Source of the DNA: an uncultured Clostridia bacterium
GTDB taxonomy: Bacteria; Bacillota; Clostridia; Oscillospirales; Acutalibacteraceae
Length of the DNA stretch: 8,305 bases
Reading direction: 5' to 3'
NCBI GenBank assembly: GCA_946409885.1
Contig: CAMJYF010000052.1
Location: 1-8,305 of the forward strand
Shown: one piece after another, positions 1 through 5,955 of the stretch
How the letters are laid out: each line of letters starts with the position of its first letter
Position numbering within the stretch: position 1 is the first letter of the stretch
Notes under the pieces: generated by a model
Databases searched by the model: none
What the model saw: the letters and a program-made list of their open reading frames with translations, nothing else
What the model was told of the DNA's origin: nothing
Made by a program: the position numbers and the translations under genes

Positions 1-1
1 G

Positions 2-244
2 TTTACGGGAGATTTCGGCTGGAAGCAGAAGCACGACAGCAGGGCGCTGCTGAAACGGGGGCTGGTGGATCTGATCGCCTCGGACGCGCACTCCGCGGAG
101 GGACGCAATTCCGACCTCAGCCGGTGCGCCGCCTTTGTGAGCGATCACTTCGGGGAACGCTACTGCCGGTCGCTTTTCTATAAGGTGCCCGTTGACTTGC
201 TCGGACTAAAAGACAGGAGAGAGAGTGGAAGCCATGAACAATAA
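2..244 (+). CDS. cpsB: CpsB/YwqE-type protein-tyrosine phosphatase, C-terminal fragment
   Basis: The open frame enters from the left edge (codons start at position 2) and ends with TAA at 242-244, so only about 80 C-terminal residues are seen. They include a Ser-Asp-Ala-His motif (Asp and His codons within 83-91) followed by an Arg-Asn segment and a C-terminal helix region. This is the typical end of the PHP-fold, metal-dependent tyrosine phosphatases of capsule loci (CpsB/Wzh/YwqE), where the Asp-X-His pair binds metal. The family dephosphorylates the CpsD-type kinase, which fits the cpsC and cpsD genes directly downstream. The 3' end overlaps the next gene by 20 nt (GTG start) or 11 nt (ATG start), suggesting coupled translation. 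The N-terminal metal-binding motifs are outside the window, so another PHP-domain enzyme cannot be fully excluded. Confidence 0.78.
   Translation, partial: FTGDFGWKQKHDSRALLKRGLVDLIASDAHSAEGRNSDLSRCAAFVSDHFGERYCRSLFYKVPVDLLGLKDRRESGSHEQ
215..220 (+). promoter_or_regulatory. Ribosome binding site deciding the cpsC start
   Basis: AGGAGA lies 4 nt before GTG (225) and 13 nt before ATG (234), both in the same frame. The spacing is short for the GTG and long for the ATG. I favour GTG slightly, but the protein would differ by only three residues. The site lies inside the end of cpsB. Confidence 0.5.
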
Positions 245-1088
245 TAACGAATACAGTATTGAAATCGATTTTAAGGCGTTGTTTGATCTGCTGCTGAAAA
301 AACTGCCGGTCATGCTGTTGGCGGCCGCGGTGGCCGTAGGCGTCTTCTTCGCATACGACACCTTTACCTATGTGCCGGAATATCAGTCCACGGCAATGCT
401 GTACGTTATCAAGCAGGATTCCGACGGCAAAGAGCTGTCCGCGTCGGACTTCTCCCTGGCCCAGCAGTTGACCACCGACTGCACGCTGCTGCTGAAAAGC
501 CGCACCGTGCTGGATCAGGTCATCCGCGACCTGAACCTGGATATGTCCTACACCGGCCTTTCCAATTCCGTCACCACCAGCAACCCGACCAACTCCCGTA
601 TCCTGAACGTCACCGTCACCAGCAGCAGCCCCGAAAACGCCAAGCGGATCGTGGATAAGGTCTGCGAGCTGGGCGTGGACGCCATTGAGGATGCCATGGG
701 CTTCAAGCAGGTCAACTATTACGAGCACGGCACGCTGGCCACAAAGCCCAGCAACCGCACCTCCATGAAGGTCTATGCGGTCATCGGCCTGGCCGCCGCC
801 GCCGTAGTCTATCTGATCTACGCCGCCAAGCTGATCTTCGACGACAGGATCAACAGCGACGAGGATATCGAAAAGTATCTGGATCTTGCCATCATCGGCG
901 TGATTCCCGACGCCAACGCCACCTCCGGCAAAAAATACGGCCGTTACGGCAGGTATGGCCGCTACGGCAGATACGGCGCTTACGGCGCCTACGGCAAGTA
1001 CGGTAAAGAGCCCTCTCCTGCAAAAGAGAAGCCCAAAAAGGCCGCAAAGGCCAAACCGGCGGATGCAGCCAAAGAAAACAAAGACTGA
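225..1088 (+). CDS. cpsC: CpsC/Wzz-type chain-length regulator and tyrosine-kinase adaptor with a Tyr-Gly-X repeat tail
   Basis: Membrane protein of 287 residues (GTG start; 284 from the ATG at 234). A short cytoplasmic N-terminus leads into a first transmembrane helix at about residues 28-45, then the Wzz-type start of the external domain (PEYQSTAML). A mainly soluble external domain follows, then a second helix at about 183-203 and a cytoplasmic segment with the family signature DDRIN..D.E.YL..AIIGVIP. This two-helix architecture is that of polysaccharide co-polymerases of Gram-positives (CpsC/CapA/YwqC), which control polymer length and activate the separate CpsD kinase with their C-terminal tail. 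Unusually, the tail carries eight tandem Tyr-Gly-X triplets at residues 238-261, followed by a Lys/Ala/Pro-rich end. The gene lies between the phosphatase and kinase genes, 20 nt before the latter, consistent with one operon. Family assignment is secure; the role of the repeat is not known. Confidence 0.9.
   Translation: MEAMNNNNEYSIEIDFKALFDLLLKKLPVMLLAAAVAVGVFFAYDTFTYVPEYQSTAMLYVIKQDSDGKELSASDFSLAQQLTTDCTLLLKSRTVLDQVIRDLNLDMSYTGLSNSVTTSNPTNSRILNVTVTSSSPENAKRIVDKVCELGVDAIEDAMGFKQVNYYEHGTLATKPSNRTSMKVYAVIGLAAAAVVYLIYAAKLIFDDRINSDEDIEKYLDLAIIGVIPDANATSGKKYGRYGRYGRYGRYGAYGAYGKYGKEPSPAKEKPKKAAKAKPADAAKENKD
936..1007 (+). repeat. Eight tandem 9-bp units encoding Tyr-Gly-X triplets
   Basis: Eight in-frame 9-bp units encode Tyr-Gly followed by Arg (four times), Ala (twice) and Lys (twice), in the cytoplasmic tail of the CpsC-type protein. 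At DNA level the units are not identical: the four Arg codons are CGT, AGG, CGC and AGA, all different, and one Tyr is TAT instead of TAC. Protein periodicity is thus kept while the DNA has diverged, which suggests selection on the peptide rather than a fresh slippage expansion. Confidence 0.95.
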
Positions 1089-1108
1089 GAAAGGCGGAGG
1101 ATTGACAG

Positions 1109-1774
1109 ATGAGTATTGTTACCCTTGAAGTAGCGGGAAAAGACAACTACTATGTGGAAGAAGCGATCAAGGTCCTTCGTACCAATATCCAGTTCAGCGG
1201 CAACGACATGAAGGTCATCATGCTGACCAGCTGCGGCGAGAACGAGGGCAAGACCACCGTGGCCCTTCACGTGGCCAAGAGCTTTGCGGAGCTGGGCAAG
1301 AAGACCCTGTTCATTGACGCGGATATGCGTAAATCCATGATCGCCGCCCGTAACGCCAAAACCACCGATACCAAAGGCCTCAGCGAGGTGCTGACAAAGC
1401 AGGAGAACATCAGCGACTGCCTTCTGAAGGTGGAATCCTCCTCCCTGATGATGCTGCTGGCGGGCACGGTCCCGCCCAACCCGGTGGAGCTGCTGAACAG
1501 CAAGTCCTTCGACAGTCTGATCGCCGCCACCAGAAGCAATTTCGACTACGTTATCATCGATACGCCCCCGCTGGGCATCGTGGTGGACGCCGCCGTGGTG
1601 GCGGACAAGTGCGATGGCTGCATTCTGGTCATCGGCGACAAGCGCAACAAGATCAAGCGCGAAAAAGAAGTGATCGCCATGATCCGTAAAACCGACTGCA
1701 AGCTGTTGGGCGCCGTGCGGAACTACTCCAGAAGCACTACGGATAAGGGCTATTACAAGAAATACAAGAAGTAA
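1109..1774 (+). CDS. cpsD: CpsD-type bacterial tyrosine kinase (BY-kinase)
   Basis: Cytoplasmic P-loop ATPase of 221 residues, the usual size for the stand-alone kinase of Gram-positive capsule loci. Walker A is at residues 41-50 (SCGENEGKTT), Walker A' at 66-76 (IDADMR) and Walker B at 146-154 (IIDTPP); the family block PPNPVELL lies at 122-129. The N-terminal E.IKVLRTNIQF segment matches the part used for ring assembly in this family. The C-terminal tail has four tyrosines (206, 215, 216, 219) among lysines, a short version of the usual autophosphorylated tyrosine cluster. Known role: phosphorylation cycling with CpsC and CpsB regulates capsule polymerisation and export. GGAGG at 1096-1100 sits 8 nt before the ATG, supporting this start. 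A ParA/MinD-type ATPase is unlikely, given the RTNIQF and PPNPVELL motifs and the neighbours. Confidence 0.92.
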   Translation: MSIVTLEVAGKDNYYVEEAIKVLRTNIQFSGNDMKVIMLTSCGENEGKTTVALHVAKSFAELGKKTLFIDADMRKSMIAARNAKTTDTKGLSEVLTKQENISDCLLKVESSSLMMLLAGTVPPNPVELLNSKSFDSLIAATRSNFDYVIIDTPPLGIVVDAAVVADKCDGCILVIGDKRNKIKREKEVIAMIRKTDCKLLGAVRNYSRSTTDKGYYKKYKK

Positions 1775-1786
1775 AGGCGGGTCTGT

Positions 1787-1840
1787 ATGTCGGTATTTCT
1801 GCGGGAACGCATTAAGAACGGAAGGTTTGATGGCGCATGA
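1787..1840 (+). CDS. Possible 17-residue leader ORF before the dehydratase gene
   Basis: In the 62-nt gap between cpsD and the dehydratase gene, ATG at 1787 opens a 17-codon frame (MSVFLRERIKNGRFDGA). It ends at TGA 1838-1840, overlapping the ATG at 1837 in an ATGA arrangement. An AGGCGG purine-rich site at 1775-1780 lies 6 nt upstream. It has the form of a translationally coupled leader peptide, but 17 codons can occur by chance and no homology is recognised. It could also be a remnant of a longer gene. Confidence 0.3.
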   Translation: MSVFLRERIKNGRFDGA

Positions 1841-3807
1841 AAAAACGCTCTGAAGGCGGTTCTCCGCGCTTCAATATCCGGTGGCTGCTGGTTTTCTACG
1901 ACGTCCTGATCTTCGCTGGCGTTGAAACGGCGGTGTTGTTCTGGTACGCCGGGTTTGCCAGGCTTACCACGGCGGATAAGCTGTACCATATCCTGCTGTT
2001 TGCTGCGTTTTTGTTTTCACTCCGGTTTTTCTTCAATATCTACCGGCAGATCTGGCGGTACGGCGGCATCCAGTCGTACATCCGGATGCTGCTTGCGGAC
2101 GGATTCGCCTGCGCCGCCTATTATACGCTGCAGCGGTTCCCGATCGGTTTCGCGCAGCTCAGCGTGATCCAGGTCGCCGCGATCGGATCCCTCAATCTGT
2201 TGATTTCTCTGGCGGTAAGAATGTTTTACCGCTACGCCTATAAATGCGCGGACACCTCCACTCCCTTCGGCAGGTTCCTTCGCTGGCTGATCAAAACCTT
2301 CGTGGGGAACGATATCGCCTATGTGAACACCGCCCAGAACCGGATCAAGATCGCCATCGTCGGCGCGGGCCGCGTGGGCACGTCGCTGGCGGAGGAGCTG
2401 CTGAACAGCCCCACGGCAGCCTACGTTCCCAAGTGTTTTATTGACGTGAAAAAGGAAAAGATCGGGCGGCAGATCCACGGCATCCCGGTCCTTTCAGAAG
2501 AGGAATTTTCCTTTAAAAAACTGGAAACCCTTGAAATTCAGGAGATCGTATTCGCCGTTCCGCAGCTTTCCGCGGAAGAAAAAAAGCAGATGTACGATTT
2601 CTACCGCCAGTCCGGCTGCAAGATCAAGGTATACGATTTTCCGTCCATTCCCACCTCCACCGGCGGCAAGCGCCGTCTGCGTGAGTTCGATGTGGAAGAA
2701 CTGCTGTTCCGCAAGCCCATCATCGTGGCCGATGAAAAAACGGGCGAGTATTACCGGAACAAGACCGTCCTGATCACGGGCGGCGGCGGTTCCATCGGTT
2801 CGGAGCTGTGCCGGCAGATCGCGAAGATGAAGCCGAAAAAGCTGGTCATTCTGGACGTATACGAAAACGGCGCCTACGACGTGCAGCAGGAGCTGCGCAT
2901 CGCCTACGGCAGCGCGCTGGACCTCAGTGTGGAGATCCTGTCCGTTTGCAACCGCAGCGCGCTGGAGCGCGTGTTTGAGGAGTACCGCCCCAACGTGGTG
3001 CTCAACGCCGCGGCGCACAAGCACGTGCCGCTGATGGAGCACAACTGCGTGGAGGCGGTGGAAAACAACATCTTCGGTACGCTCAACACCGTGGAGATGA
3101 GTGAGAAATACGGCGCGGACCGGGTGATCATGATCAGCACGGACAAGGCCGTCAACCCCACCAACGTGATGGGCGCCACCAAGCGGTTCTGTGAAATGAT
3201 CGTGCAGGCCCACAGCCAGAAGGGCGGCCATACCACCTTCAGCGCCACCCGTTTCGGCAACGTGCTGGGCTCCGCGGGGTCCGTGATCCCGCTGTTCCGC
3301 CGGCAGATCGCCAACGGCGGTCCCATCACGCTGACAGATAAGCGCATCATCCGCTACTTCATGACCATTCCGGAGGCCTCCCAGCTGGTGCTGCAATCCG
3401 GCGCCATGGCCAAGAACGGCGAGCTGTTTGTATTGGACATGGGCCAGCCTGTAAAGATCTACGATCTGGCGGAAAATATGATCCGCCTCAGCGGGATGGA
3501 GCCGGACAAGGATATCGAGATCATCGAAACGGGCCTCCGCCCCGGCGAAAAGCTCTACGAGGAGCTGCTGGTCAAGTCGGAGGAGCTGGACAAAACGGAA
3601 AACAGCCTGATTTTCATTGAGCGGGACACGCCCCTATCTTTGGATGAAATCGAAAAAAGGCTGGAACTCCTGCGGGAAGCGGTCCGGACGGGCAGCGACG
3701 AGGAGGTCTATTCCGTTCTCCGTCAGGTGGTTCCCACCTTCAAACGGCCCGAAGAGGTCAACAATACGGCAAAAGATCTGAAGGAAATGGCCAAGGCGAC
3801 CGTCTGA
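1837..3807 (+). CDS. capD: Membrane-anchored nucleotide-sugar 4,6-dehydratase (CapD/WbpM/PglF/EpsC family)
   Basis: Full-length protein of 656 residues. The N-terminal part has about four hydrophobic membrane segments (roughly 16-38, 52-70, 82-100, 108-127). A first Rossmann domain begins with IVGAGRVG at 174-181. The catalytic SDR domain begins with LITGGGGSIGSE near 312-323 (NAD(P)-binding glycine motif). The active-site region STDKAVNPTNVMGATK (434-449) shows the Met445/Lys449 pattern known in this family, where Met replaces the usual SDR Tyr. Known members convert UDP-GlcNAc to UDP-4-keto-6-deoxy sugars, the first step to bacillosamine, QuiNAc or FucNAc-type sugars. The exact stereochemistry cannot be read here. 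The start is fixed: the only upstream in-frame codons before a stop (TGA 1828-1830) are non-start codons. GGAAGG at 1820-1825 lies a rather long 11 nt upstream. Confidence 0.93.
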   Translation: MKKRSEGGSPRFNIRWLLVFYDVLIFAGVETAVLFWYAGFARLTTADKLYHILLFAAFLFSLRFFFNIYRQIWRYGGIQSYIRMLLADGFACAAYYTLQRFPIGFAQLSVIQVAAIGSLNLLISLAVRMFYRYAYKCADTSTPFGRFLRWLIKTFVGNDIAYVNTAQNRIKIAIVGAGRVGTSLAEELLNSPTAAYVPKCFIDVKKEKIGRQIHGIPVLSEEEFSFKKLETLEIQEIVFAVPQLSAEEKKQMYDFYRQSGCKIKVYDFPSIPTSTGGKRRLREFDVEELLFRKPIIVADEKTGEYYRNKTVLITGGGGSIGSELCRQIAKMKPKKLVILDVYENGAYDVQQELRIAYGSALDLSVEILSVCNRSALERVFEEYRPNVVLNAAAHKHVPLMEHNCVEAVENNIFGTLNTVEMSEKYGADRVIMISTDKAVNPTNVMGATKRFCEMIVQAHSQKGGHTTFSATRFGNVLGSAGSVIPLFRRQIANGGPITLTDKRIIRYFMTIPEASQLVLQSGAMAKNGELFVLDMGQPVKIYDLAENMIRLSGMEPDKDIEIIETGLRPGEKLYEELLVKSEELDKTENSLIFIERDTPLSLDEIEKRLELLREAVRTGSDEEVYSVLRQVVPTFKRPEEVNNTAKDLKEMAKATV

Positions 3808-3832
3808 CGGTTTCCGGCGGATCGGATATCAG

Positions 3833-3874
3833 AACACCATGTGTATATTTCCCATATGCATATGGTGTTTTTTT
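3833..3874 (+). terminator. Rho-independent terminator or attenuator inside the operon
   Basis: The arms 3833-3848 and 3854-3869 form a 16-bp stem with two G-U pairs and a 5-nt loop (TTCCC), running directly into seven T residues (3868-3874). The stem is AT-rich apart from its base, and its right arm lies in the 12-nt palindrome CATATGCATATG (3853-3864). The T tract is followed at once by the GAGG ribosome binding site of the next gene. With no visible promoter between hairpin and start codon, it may act as a partial terminator that lowers expression of the distal genes, or as a target of antitermination. Confidence 0.7.
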
Positions 3875-3882
3875 GAGGAAAA

Positions 3883-4530
3883 ATGTATCGGGAATTTGGT
3901 AAAAGGCTGTCGGATCTGCTGCTATCTTTGGTGTTTTTGTCGGTTTTGTGGCCGCTGTTGCTGGCGCTGTGCCTCACGGGCGCGGCGGCCATGCGGGGCA
4001 ATCCGTTTTTTACGCAGGAGCGGGTCGGCAGAGATGAACGGATCTTCCGGATGGTAAAATTCCGCAGCATGAACGACCGGCGCGGGCCGGACGGCCGCCT
4101 GCGGCCGGATGAGGAGCGGCTGACCCGCTACGGCAGGTTTTTGCGGAAGACCTCCCTGGACGAGCTGCCGGAGCTGTTCCACATCCTGCGGGGCGAGATG
4201 TCCTTTGTGGGGCCGCGACCGCTGCTGCCGGAATATCTGCCCTTTTATACGCGGCGGGAACGGCGCCGGCATTCGGTGCGCCCCGGGCTGACAGGGCTGG
4301 CGCAGATCCACGGCAGAAACGACATTGCCAGCTGGGAGGAGCGTTTTTCTTACGACCTGGCCTACGTGGAGACCTGTTCTCTGCGGGGCGACGTCCGCAT
4401 CCTGCTGGCCACCGTGCGGCAGGCGCTGCGGGGGACCGGTGTGCTCTGCGGCAGCGAGATCAGGGCCGGCCGGCTGGACGACGCAAGGAGGCAAGAAAAC
4501 GATGATCGTCACTGTCAGACCCTTCCGTGA
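3883..4530 (+). CDS. Small phosphoglycosyl transferase (PglC/EpsL-like bacterial sugar transferase)
   Basis: Monotopic transferase of 215 residues. An N-terminal KR.SDLLLSL hydrophobic stretch (about 7-32) with Pro24 looks like the re-entrant membrane helix of the family. Then come NPFFTQERVGR (40-50), KFRSM (59-63), SLDELPEL (91-98) with the catalytic Asp93-Glu94 pair, MSFVGPRPL (106-114), and RPGLTG followed by GRN..SWEERF. Known members move phospho-sugar from a UDP-sugar to undecaprenyl phosphate, the first membrane step of repeat-unit assembly. The length fits the minimal PglC-like form rather than the WbaP form with extra membrane helices. Together with the upstream dehydratase it suggests a bacillosamine- or QuiNAc-like first sugar. 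The ATG at 3883 has GAGG 4 nt upstream, directly after the terminator T tract. The 3' end overlaps the next gene by 29 nt. Confidence 0.9.
   Translation: MYREFGKRLSDLLLSLVFLSVLWPLLLALCLTGAAAMRGNPFFTQERVGRDERIFRMVKFRSMNDRRGPDGRLRPDEERLTRYGRFLRKTSLDELPELFHILRGEMSFVGPRPLLPEYLPFYTRRERRRHSVRPGLTGLAQIHGRNDIASWEERFSYDLAYVETCSLRGDVRILLATVRQALRGTGVLCGSEIRAGRLDDARRQENDDRHCQTLP
4485..4491 (+). promoter_or_regulatory. Ribosome binding site that sets the acetyltransferase start
   Basis: AAGGAGG inside the end of the transferase gene lies 10 nt before ATG 4502. It argues against the longer in-frame reading from 4325, which has no such site and would add a low-complexity extension lying over the transferase's conserved C-terminus. 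Confidence 0.8.
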
Positions 4531-5014
4531 GAGCGATATCCCCGATAAGGTCCGGTGGATCAACGACCCGGCCAACCATCGGTATCTGCACTATGAACTG
4601 CCGCTGACCGTGGAAGGGACGCGGCAGTGGTATTACAGGGCGAAAAACGCCTCCGACCGTTTTGACGGGGTGATCCTGGCCGACGGCGTTTCCTGCGGGG
4701 TGATCGGCCTGCTGCGGATCGACGCCGAAAAGAGCGACGCGGAATTTTACGTCACGGTGGGGGAGGCCGCTTACCGGCGCCGGGGCGCGGCGCTGGCCGC
4801 CTCCCGGCTTGTGCTGCGGTACGCGTTCCGGGAGTTGGGCCTGTCCCGCGTCTATCTGTTTACGGAGACGGGCAACCTGCCCGCCCAACATCTGTTTGAA
4901 AAGCTCGGTTTTGTCCGGGAGCGGCTGCTGGCAAACGACGTTTTCGTCAACGGCCGTTCCGCCGACCGCTATCAGTACGGCGTCACGGACAAAGCCTTCA
5001 GGGAGAGTCTATGA
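4502..5014 (+). CDS. GNAT-family N-acetyltransferase, RimJ/RimL or PseH-like
   Basis: Protein of 170 residues starting VRPFRESDI, a typical opening of the Acetyltransf_3 type. It continues with a W.NDP..HRYL block (19-29), a QWYY block (42-45), a core beta-strand stretch ending in VGEAAYRRRGAAL (86-98; RRGA is the acetyl-CoA pyrophosphate loop), and the C-terminal GNLPAQHLFEKLGF (124-137), where Asn125 and the LGF ending are family hallmarks. The ND..HRYL plus Q.WY pattern resembles PseH/WeeI-type enzymes that acetylate 4-amino sugars on nucleotide carriers, which fits a locus with a 4,6-dehydratase. That substrate is inference; a protein or amino-acid acetyltransferase is possible. The gene begins inside the transferase gene (29-nt overlap) and ends in an ATGA overlap with the next gene, implying coupled translation. 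Confidence 0.85.
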   Translation: MIVTVRPFRESDIPDKVRWINDPANHRYLHYELPLTVEGTRQWYYRAKNASDRFDGVILADGVSCGVIGLLRIDAEKSDAEFYVTVGEAAYRRRGAALAASRLVLRYAFRELGLSRVYLFTETGNLPAQHLFEKLGFVRERLLANDVFVNGRSADRYQYGVTDKAFRESL

Positions 5015-5955
5015 ACACACCGCTGCTGTATCTGGGGGAGGAAGACGGCAACAGAATCTTTGTCAAGCGGGAGGATCTGTACCCGCTTTCGCTGGGCGGC
5101 AACAAGGCGCGAATTGCGGAAGCCTGGTTCCGTGAGATCGACGCGGGGGACTGGAGCTGCGTGGTCACCTGCGGCGGCGTCGGCTCCAACCTGTGCCGGG
5201 TGACGGCCAATCTGGCCGCGGCGCGTGGTATGGGCTGCCTGCTGCTGATGCACACCGGGCGGCAAAGGGATTCCCTCAACCGCAGGCTGGCGTCTCTCAG
5301 CGGCGCGCGGATCCTGTACTGTCCGCCGGAGCGGCTGGGTCAGACGATCGAAGACCGGCTGGCGGAGCTGCGGGACGCGGGCGAGCGCCCCTTTTTTATC
5401 CCCGGCGGCGGCCGGGGCGTCCCCGGTTTTCAGGCGTACGCCGAATGCTACCGGGAGATCAGGGCCGATGAGCAAAGCGCCGCCGTCGCGTTCGATTACC
5501 TCTTTGTTCCCTCCGGCACCGGCACCACCCAGGCGGGGCTTGTCTGCGGCCGGCTGCGGGCGGAGGATCCCTGCCGCATTGTGGGCGTCAGCGTCGCGAG
5601 AAGCAGGAAAAGGGGCCGCCCGGTGATCCTGGACAACGTGCGGCAATACTTTGCGCGGGAAAACCTTCCGTTGTCGGAAGCGGACCTGGAAAACGCCGTT
5701 GTCTTTGAGGACGCCTGGACGGGCGGCGGCTACGGGCTGGGCGATTACTCCGATACACTGCGCGAGGTGTGGAACCGCTACGGCCTGCCGCTGGACAACA
5801 CCTACACCGGCAAGGCTTTTTACGGGATGCGGCAATACCTGAAAGAACACGCAATCCGCGGCAAAACCGTTCTGTTTATCAACACCGGCGGCTTGCCGCT
5901 GCTGTTTGACGATCTGCTGCTGCGGGAACAACACGAAGGAGGGGAACGCGCATGA
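5011..5955 (+). CDS. PLP-dependent enzyme of the ACC deaminase / D-cysteine desulfhydrase family
   Basis: Fold-type II PLP enzyme of 314 residues. KREDLYPLSLGGNKAR (19-34) holds the likely Schiff-base Lys32. GGVGSNLCRVTA follows at 55-66, the place of the family's Q-S-N-H/Q block. PSGTGTTQAGL is the phosphate-binding loop, and the C-terminal YTGKAFYGM and FINTGGLPLLFD match conserved blocks. Known relatives deaminate 1-aminocyclopropane-1-carboxylate, desulfurate D-cysteine, or act on other small amino acids. Here the residue after Ser59-Asn60 is Leu instead of His or Gln, and the Gln before Ser is Gly, so the substrate probably differs from the classical ones. AGGGAG at 5000-5005 is 5 nt before the ATG; the start shares ATGA with the previous stop, and the stop shares ATGA with the next start. 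Its place before two ATP-grasp genes suggests it makes or alters an amino acid for that module; this is inference. Confidence 0.87.
   Translation: MNTPLLYLGEEDGNRIFVKREDLYPLSLGGNKARIAEAWFREIDAGDWSCVVTCGGVGSNLCRVTANLAAARGMGCLLLMHTGRQRDSLNRRLASLSGARILYCPPERLGQTIEDRLAELRDAGERPFFIPGGGRGVPGFQAYAECYREIRADEQSAAVAFDYLFVPSGTGTTQAGLVCGRLRAEDPCRIVGVSVARSRKRGRPVILDNVRQYFARENLPLSEADLENAVVFEDAWTGGGYGLGDYSDTLREVWNRYGLPLDNTYTGKAFYGMRQYLKEHAIRGKTVLFINTGGLPLLFDDLLLREQHEGGERA
5936..5944 (+). promoter_or_regulatory. Strong ribosome binding site for the first ATP-grasp gene
   Basis: AAGGAGGGG contains a full AGGAGG (5937-5942) 9 nt before ATG 5952. It lies within the last codons of the PLP enzyme gene and confirms that the overlapping ATGA is the true start. 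Confidence 0.85.

Noticed and set aside
936..1007. CRISPR-like or phase-variable repeat
   Set aside because: Nine-base units without spacers, entirely inside a gene and in frame; the units have diverged, so slippage is less likely, and a change in unit number would not break the frame.
2494..3396. Minus-strand open frame (300 codons) opposite the dehydratase
   Set aside because: His- and Val-rich low-information translation typical of an antisense shadow; the dehydratase motifs lie on the + strand here.
3853..3864. CATATGCATATG palindrome as a separate operator or promoter element
   Set aside because: It forms part of the right arm of the terminator hairpin, which explains it well enough; no promoter boxes with proper spacing were found around it.
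4325..4501. N-terminal extension of the acetyltransferase
   Set aside because: The frame is open but covers the conserved C-terminus of the sugar transferase. Its translation is not GNAT-like, and AAGGAGG sits just before the ATG at 4502.
4972..5934. Minus-strand open frame (320 codons) opposite the PLP enzyme gene
   Set aside because: Shadow of the real gene; no family motifs, and it would lie antisense across almost the whole PLP enzyme.
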